In this document: piece after piece, positions 60,579 to 64,000 of the stretch
Position numbering within the stretch: the stretch's first letter is position 1
Layout: each line of letters opens with the position of its first letter
Origin: Streptomyces sp. BA2
Lineage (GTDB): Bacteria; Actinomycetota; Actinomycetes; Streptomycetales; Streptomycetaceae
NCBI RefSeq assembly: GCF_009769735.1
Contig: NZ_WSRO01000002.1
Location: forward strand, 4,910,001-4,974,000
Reading direction: 5' to 3'
Length of the DNA stretch: 64,000 nucleotides
Notes under the pieces: generated by a model
Told to the model about the DNA's origin: nothing
Database searches by the model: none
What the model saw: the letters and a program-made list of their open reading frames with translations, nothing else
Made by a program: the position numbers and the translations under genes

Positions 60579-62546
60579 ATGCGCCCCCGCGAGTCACCCG
60601 CACCACCGGGCCCTCTGAGCACCCTCGCCCCGCCCCCCTGGCTGGTCAGGACACTCAAGCCGCAGGCGGCGCCGATCCCGTGGGCCGCGGTGGCGCGCGC
60701 GTCCGTCGCCATGTCGCTGCCCCTCCTCATCGGCCTCGCGGCCGGGCAGCCCGCGTACGGCGCGCTCGCCTCCATGGGCGCCCTGTCCGGAGTCATCGGC
60801 GACACCGCCGACGCGTACCGCATGCGGATCCTCAACATCGCCGTGCCGCAGCTGTTCGGCGCGCTCGGCGTCACCATCGGCTCCCTGGTCTTCGGCCACG
60901 GCTGGGTCGCGGTCGGCGTGGTCACCCTCGTGGCACTGGTCTCCGGGATGATGTCCACGATCGGTGCCGTGGCGTCCGTGTCCGGCCTGCTCCTGCTGCT
61001 CAACTCCGTGGTGGGGGCGGGGCTTCCGATGCCCGGGGAATGGTGGCTGGCCCCGGCCCTCATGACGGGCGGCGGCCTCCTGGTCCTCACCCTCGCGCTC
61101 CTCGCCTGGCCGCTCCGCTCCGGGATCCCGGAGCGGGCCGCCGTCGCGGCGACCTACCGCAGCGTGGCCGCGCTGCTCGAAGCGGCGGGCACCGAGGGGT
61201 ACGACGAGGCGCGCACGGCCGTCACCGCGTCCCTGAACCAGTCGTACGACCTGGTCCTCGCCCGGCGCACCCGCGCGCACGGCCGCAACCCGGACCTGGT
61301 CCGCCTGGTGGCCCAGCTGAACGCGATCACCCCGGTCATCGAGGCCGCGCCCGCCGCGCACCAGTGCGGGGTCCCGATGCCGCCGGAGTTTCCCGCGGAG
61401 GTGCGGCGCCTCGCGGATGCGGTGGCCGCCCCCGGGAAGACCCCGATCCCCGGCCCCACCCTCCCCGAAGCACCGGACCCCTCGGCCGACGCGGTCGACC
61501 ACGCCCTGCGGCACGTGGCCGAACTCCTCAACGACCCCGACCCGCACGGCGCCGTGAACGCCGAGGACCGCCTCGGCCGCCCCGCGGCCCTGCGCGTAAG
61601 GGCCCGCAGAGCCGCCCGCAACGTGATCCTGTCGAGCGCGTCCTGGCGCTACGGCCTACGCCTGGCCCTCTGCATCGGCATCGCGCAATCGCTCGTGTCC
61701 CTGATCGAGGTGCCCCGCTCGTACTGGGTGGCGCTCACCGTCACGTTCGTCCTCAAGCCGGACTTCGGCTCGGTCTTCTCGCGGGCGGTGCTGCGGGCGC
61801 TGGGTACGGCGGCGGGCCTGGTGGTGGCGGCAGCCGTCCTTGCCGAGGTGCCGCGCGGCTGGTGGGACGTGCCGGTGATGCTCGCCCTCGCGGCCCTGAT
61901 CCCGGCGCTCACGACGCGGGGTTACGGCTACCAGACGGCCGCGATCACCCCCGTGATCCTGCTCCTCTCCGACGTCCTGAACCACCAGGGCTTCGGGCTC
62001 GTCGTGCCGCGCCTGGTGGACAGCCTGATCGGCTGCGGGATCTCGCTGGTGGCCGGATACTTGCTGTGGCCGGAGAGCTGGCACACGCGGATCGGTGACC
62101 GCCTCGCGGACGCGGTGGCCGATACGGCGTCGTACGTCGAGAGCGCGTTCGGCACGGCGGTGGATGTGGCCGAGCGTGCGCGGATGCGGCGGGGCCTGTA
62201 CCGGGACCTGTCCGTCATCCGCACGGAGTTCCAGCGCGCGCTCACGGAACCGCCCCCGATGGGGGCGCGGGCCGCGGCGTGGTGGCCGCTGGTGATCGCC
62301 GTCGAACGAATCGTGGACGCGACTACCGCTGCGCGGGTGCGGATCCGCCATGGGGCGACGGAGCCGACCCTCACGGAGGTGGGGGAGGTGGCTCGCCAAC
62401 TCCGTGAGTTGGCGGAGGGCTTGAGGGACTCCGAGACCCTGGAGGAGGTCTCGACGTCCTTCACGGGCCCCCAGGACAGCGTCCTGGAACCCCTGCGCCA
62501 GGAGGTGGTGGCTGCGCGGGCGATTGCGTCGCCGGCGCGGGGGTGA
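60579..62546 (+). CDS. FUSC-family membrane protein (aromatic-acid-exporter-like)
   Basis: A 655-residue protein with two blocks of five to six helices (about 40-165 and 350-505), each followed by a soluble helical part, the FUSC/YccS pattern. The second block has LALCIGIAQSLVSLIEVPRSYWVALTVTFVLKPDFGSVFSRAVLRALGT, the core of the family. Members export hydroxylated aromatic acids. No ribosome site is seen; GATAAT seven bases before the ATG may be a -10, so a leaderless mRNA is possible. Confidence 0.88.
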   Translation: MRPRESPAPPGPLSTLAPPPWLVRTLKPQAAPIPWAAVARASVAMSLPLLIGLAAGQPAYGALASMGALSGVIGDTADAYRMRILNIAVPQLFGALGVTIGSLVFGHGWVAVGVVTLVALVSGMMSTIGAVASVSGLLLLLNSVVGAGLPMPGEWWLAPALMTGGGLLVLTLALLAWPLRSGIPERAAVAATYRSVAALLEAAGTEGYDEARTAVTASLNQSYDLVLARRTRAHGRNPDLVRLVAQLNAITPVIEAAPAAHQCGVPMPPEFPAEVRRLADAVAAPGKTPIPGPTLPEAPDPSADAVDHALRHVAELLNDPDPHGAVNAEDRLGRPAALRVRARRAARNVILSSASWRYGLRLALCIGIAQSLVSLIEVPRSYWVALTVTFVLKPDFGSVFSRAVLRALGTAAGLVVAAAVLAEVPRGWWDVPVMLALAALIPALTTRGYGYQTAAITPVILLLSDVLNHQGFGLVVPRLVDSLIGCGISLVAGYLLWPESWHTRIGDRLADAVADTASYVESAFGTAVDVAERARMRRGLYRDLSVIRTEFQRALTEPPPMGARAAAWWPLVIAVERIVDATTAARVRIRHGATEPTLTEVGEVARQLRELAEGLRDSETLEEVSTSFTGPQDSVLEPLRQEVVAARAIASPARG

Positions 62547-62574
62547 CACCTGGGGCTCCGCCCCAGACCCCGCT

Positions 62575-62661
62575 CCTCAAACGCCGGAGGGGCTAATTTT
62601 CCCGCCCACCCACCCGATTGCCCCGCAGCTGAATCTTTTTCAGCCCGTCCGGCGTTTGAGG
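62575..62661. repeat. Intergenic repeat with 14-bp long-range arms
   Basis: CCTCAAACGCCGGA (62575-62588) and TCCGGCGTTTGAGG (62648-62661) are perfect arms across 59 bases. Between them are the CCCACCCACCCG repeat (62598-62629) and TTTTT. A TGGGGCTCCGCCCCA hairpin precedes it at about 62551. It fills the 195-base gap between convergent genes and likely terminates both. Confidence 0.8.
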
Positions 62662-62741
62662 ACGAACTCGGCGAAGCCGGTGATGACGGTCACCAAGGCC
62701 CCCGCGCCGAGCGGGTTTTCGGGAAGGGGCGGGGTTGGGGA

Positions 62742-64000
62742 CTAAAGCGTTTCGAGGTCCACCGCGCGGGCCATCGCCGCATACCCCGCGTCATTGGGGT
62801 GCAGGTGGTCCCCGCTGTCGTACTCGGGCGCAAGCCGCTCAGCATCCGCAGGATCCGCCAGAGCCCGGTCAAAGTCCACGTACGAGTCGTACTCCCCAGA
62901 AGTCCGCACCCACTCGTTGAACTCATCACTCACCTTCGCGGCCCGCTCTCCGTAGTGATCCGAGCCCCCCAGCGGCAGCAAAGTAGCCCCCACCACCTTC
63001 ACCCCCTTCTCCTTCGCCGCCCGGATCAACTTCCGGTGCCCCGCGATGAGGTCCTCAGCGCTCACCTTCGGCGCGGGCTTGTAAGTGGGCGTATCGCTCT
63101 CGCTGAACCCGATGTCGTTCAGACCCTCAAGGACCACCACGGTCCCCACCCCCGGCAGATCCAGCGCGTCCCGCCCGAAGCGGGCGGTCCCCCTCTCCCC
63201 GTACCAGGCGGAGTCGTTGAGGACGAGGTTGCCGCCGATACCGGCATTCAGGACCGGCCGAGGCGACCCCGCCTTGGCCAGCCGCTCGGCGAGAGCGTCG
63301 GACCAGCGGCGGTTGAGGTCGGTGGAGGAGGCGAAGCCGTCGGTGATGGAGTCGCCGAAGAGGACGATGCCGCCGCCCCGGCGAGCACGGTCCCCCCTCA
63401 CGTCCACCCCCGACAGGAAGTACCAGGACTCCGTCGACTCACCGAACGCCCCCGCCCCGGCATCCGCGACATGATCCCCGTCCGCCCGGTAACTCGTCGC
63501 GAACGACTGCGCATGGAACGTGGCGGGCCCCGTCGTACGGGCGAGATGCAAGGTGACGGTGACCGACTCGAAGGGCTTGAGCCCCAAGCCCGCCTCATCA
63601 CTGGAGAGTTGGCCGTGCGCCGGGATCTCCACCGACCGCCTCCCCTCGAACGTGAGCCGCCGCACCGAGCCTTCCTCGACAGCGGCCCCGCCCCCCTTCT
63701 TCGTACGGGCGATGGTCGCCCCCGCGATGTGCAGCGGCGATGTCCCATACGCGTTGGAGAGCCGGATACGGGCTCTGTCCCCGCCCTCCGTGACGCGTAC
63801 GACCTGGCGCAGGGTCTGGCCGGAGAAGCCGTCCTCCGACCAGTTGGGCTTGAAGCCCGTGCTGGCCCGCTGCGGCGACGCGGCCCAGGCGGCGGCCCAG
63901 GCGGGGCCGGAAGACCCCGGGCCGGGCTTCGAGCCCGAGGCGTGAGCCCCCGTGACGGCGAGACCGGCCGTCAGGGCGAGCGCGGCAGCGGCGGCGACAG
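62742..64000 (-). CDS. Secreted SGNH/GDSL hydrolase (5' end cut off)
   Basis: An open frame runs from the stop at 62742 to the window end, 419 codons without a start, so the ATG lies outside. An in-frame ATG at 63665 is internal. The visible N-terminus is the end of a signal peptide (LAVTGAHA cleavage). A beta-rich domain (WAASPQRASTGFKPNW, RIRLSNAYGTSPLHIAGA) precedes the SGNH domain: block I GDSITDG, block II NAGIGGN, block III GLNDIG, block V DHLHPND. Such enzymes are esterases or carbohydrate deacylases acting outside the cell. Confidence 0.9.
   Translation of the reverse strand, partial: VAAAAALALTAGLAVTGAHASGSKPGPGSSGPAWAAAWAASPQRASTGFKPNWSEDGFSGQTLRQVVRVTEGGDRARIRLSNAYGTSPLHIAGATIARTKKGGGAAVEEGSVRRLTFEGRRSVEIPAHGQLSSDEAGLGLKPFESVTVTLHLARTTGPATFHAQSFATSYRADGDHVADAGAGAFGESTESWYFLSGVDVRGDRARRGGGIVLFGDSITDGFASSTDLNRRWSDALAERLAKAGSPRPVLNAGIGGNLVLNDSAWYGERGTARFGRDALDLPGVGTVVVLEGLNDIGFSESDTPTYKPAPKVSAEDLIAGHRKLIRAAKEKGVKVVGATLLPLGGSDHYGERAAKVSDEFNEWVRTSGEYDSYVDFDRALADPADAERLAPEYDSGDHLHPNDAGYAAMARAVDLETL

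Noticed and set aside
63663..63665. ATG at 63665 as the start of the SGNH hydrolase
   Set aside because: The frame stays open to the window end and encodes a conserved-looking domain and a signal-peptide end upstream.
1..64000. tRNA, rRNA, insertion sequences or prophage genes
   Set aside because: No cloverleaf-like or rRNA segment, transposase, integrase or phage structural gene was recognised on either strand; a tRNA scan would settle the tRNA question.

Overview
This is about 64 kb of very GC-rich, gene-dense chromosome with GTG and TTG starts, four-base ATGA/GTGA gene overlaps and strong hairpin terminators. The gene families point to Streptomyces or a very close relative: two branched-chain ketoacid dehydrogenase clusters, paired Ser/Thr kinases, a snapalysin with its LysR partner, a SARP regulator, a K15-type DD-peptidase and the proteasome activator Bpa. 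A perfect ParB site (parS) at 11.27 kb suggests the oriC-proximal core. I saw no rRNA, tRNA, CRISPR array, insertion sequence or prophage gene.

Layout. 0-4 kb: phenylacetate/acyl-CoA catabolism (paaN, cut by the window start, divergent from a PaaH-like dehydrogenase and a TetR regulator). 4-8.4 kb: an Lrp-type regulator divergent from a first E1a-E1b-E2 ketoacid dehydrogenase operon. 8.5-13.4 kb: molybdenum cofactor genes mobA and moeA, a potassium channel and a quinone oxidoreductase. 13.5-18.3 kb: a small membrane protein, bpa and two divergent Ser/Thr kinases. 18.4-23.7 kb: a PNPOx-like protein, a DevR-like response regulator and the second, canonical bkdABC operon. 23.7-36.8 kb: DD-peptidase, GntR and MFS pair, mycothiol-type enzyme, nitrilase-like hydrolase, LURP-one protein, lipoprotein, SARP, M18 aminopeptidase, acyl-CoA dehydrogenase and SseB-like protein. 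36.9-49.7 kb: pirin, AI-2E-type permease, SpoIIE-type phosphatase, aspS, ArsR-SRPBCC fusion, imine-reductase-like enzyme with TetR, a degenerate repeat tract, metG and a vWA protein. 49.9-64 kb: PhoX-like phosphatase behind a PHO box, a repeat-domain surface protein, the snapalysin/LysR pair, small secreted and membrane proteins, a DrrAB-like ABC exporter, an endo/exonuclease/phosphatase, a FUSC permease and an SGNH hydrolase cut by the window end.

How the genes fit together. The left part reads as one acyl-CoA/branched-chain acid module. The TetR gene lies between two divergent promoters that each carry nearly the same 14-bp palindrome (ACCGAACRATCGGT), so one acyl-CoA-sensing repressor may control both phenylacetate and ketoacid catabolism. 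Neither E1-E2 operon has an E3 gene, so both must borrow lipoamide dehydrogenase from elsewhere. The most striking sequence-level features are the parS site built into the moeA/channel junction, the paired TetR boxes accompanied by DnaA-box-like 9-mers, and two inverted copies of a 43-bp element kept in frame inside the vWA gene. The PHO box, the LysR T-N11-A palindrome and the ArsR palindrome are sharp predictions of regulation.
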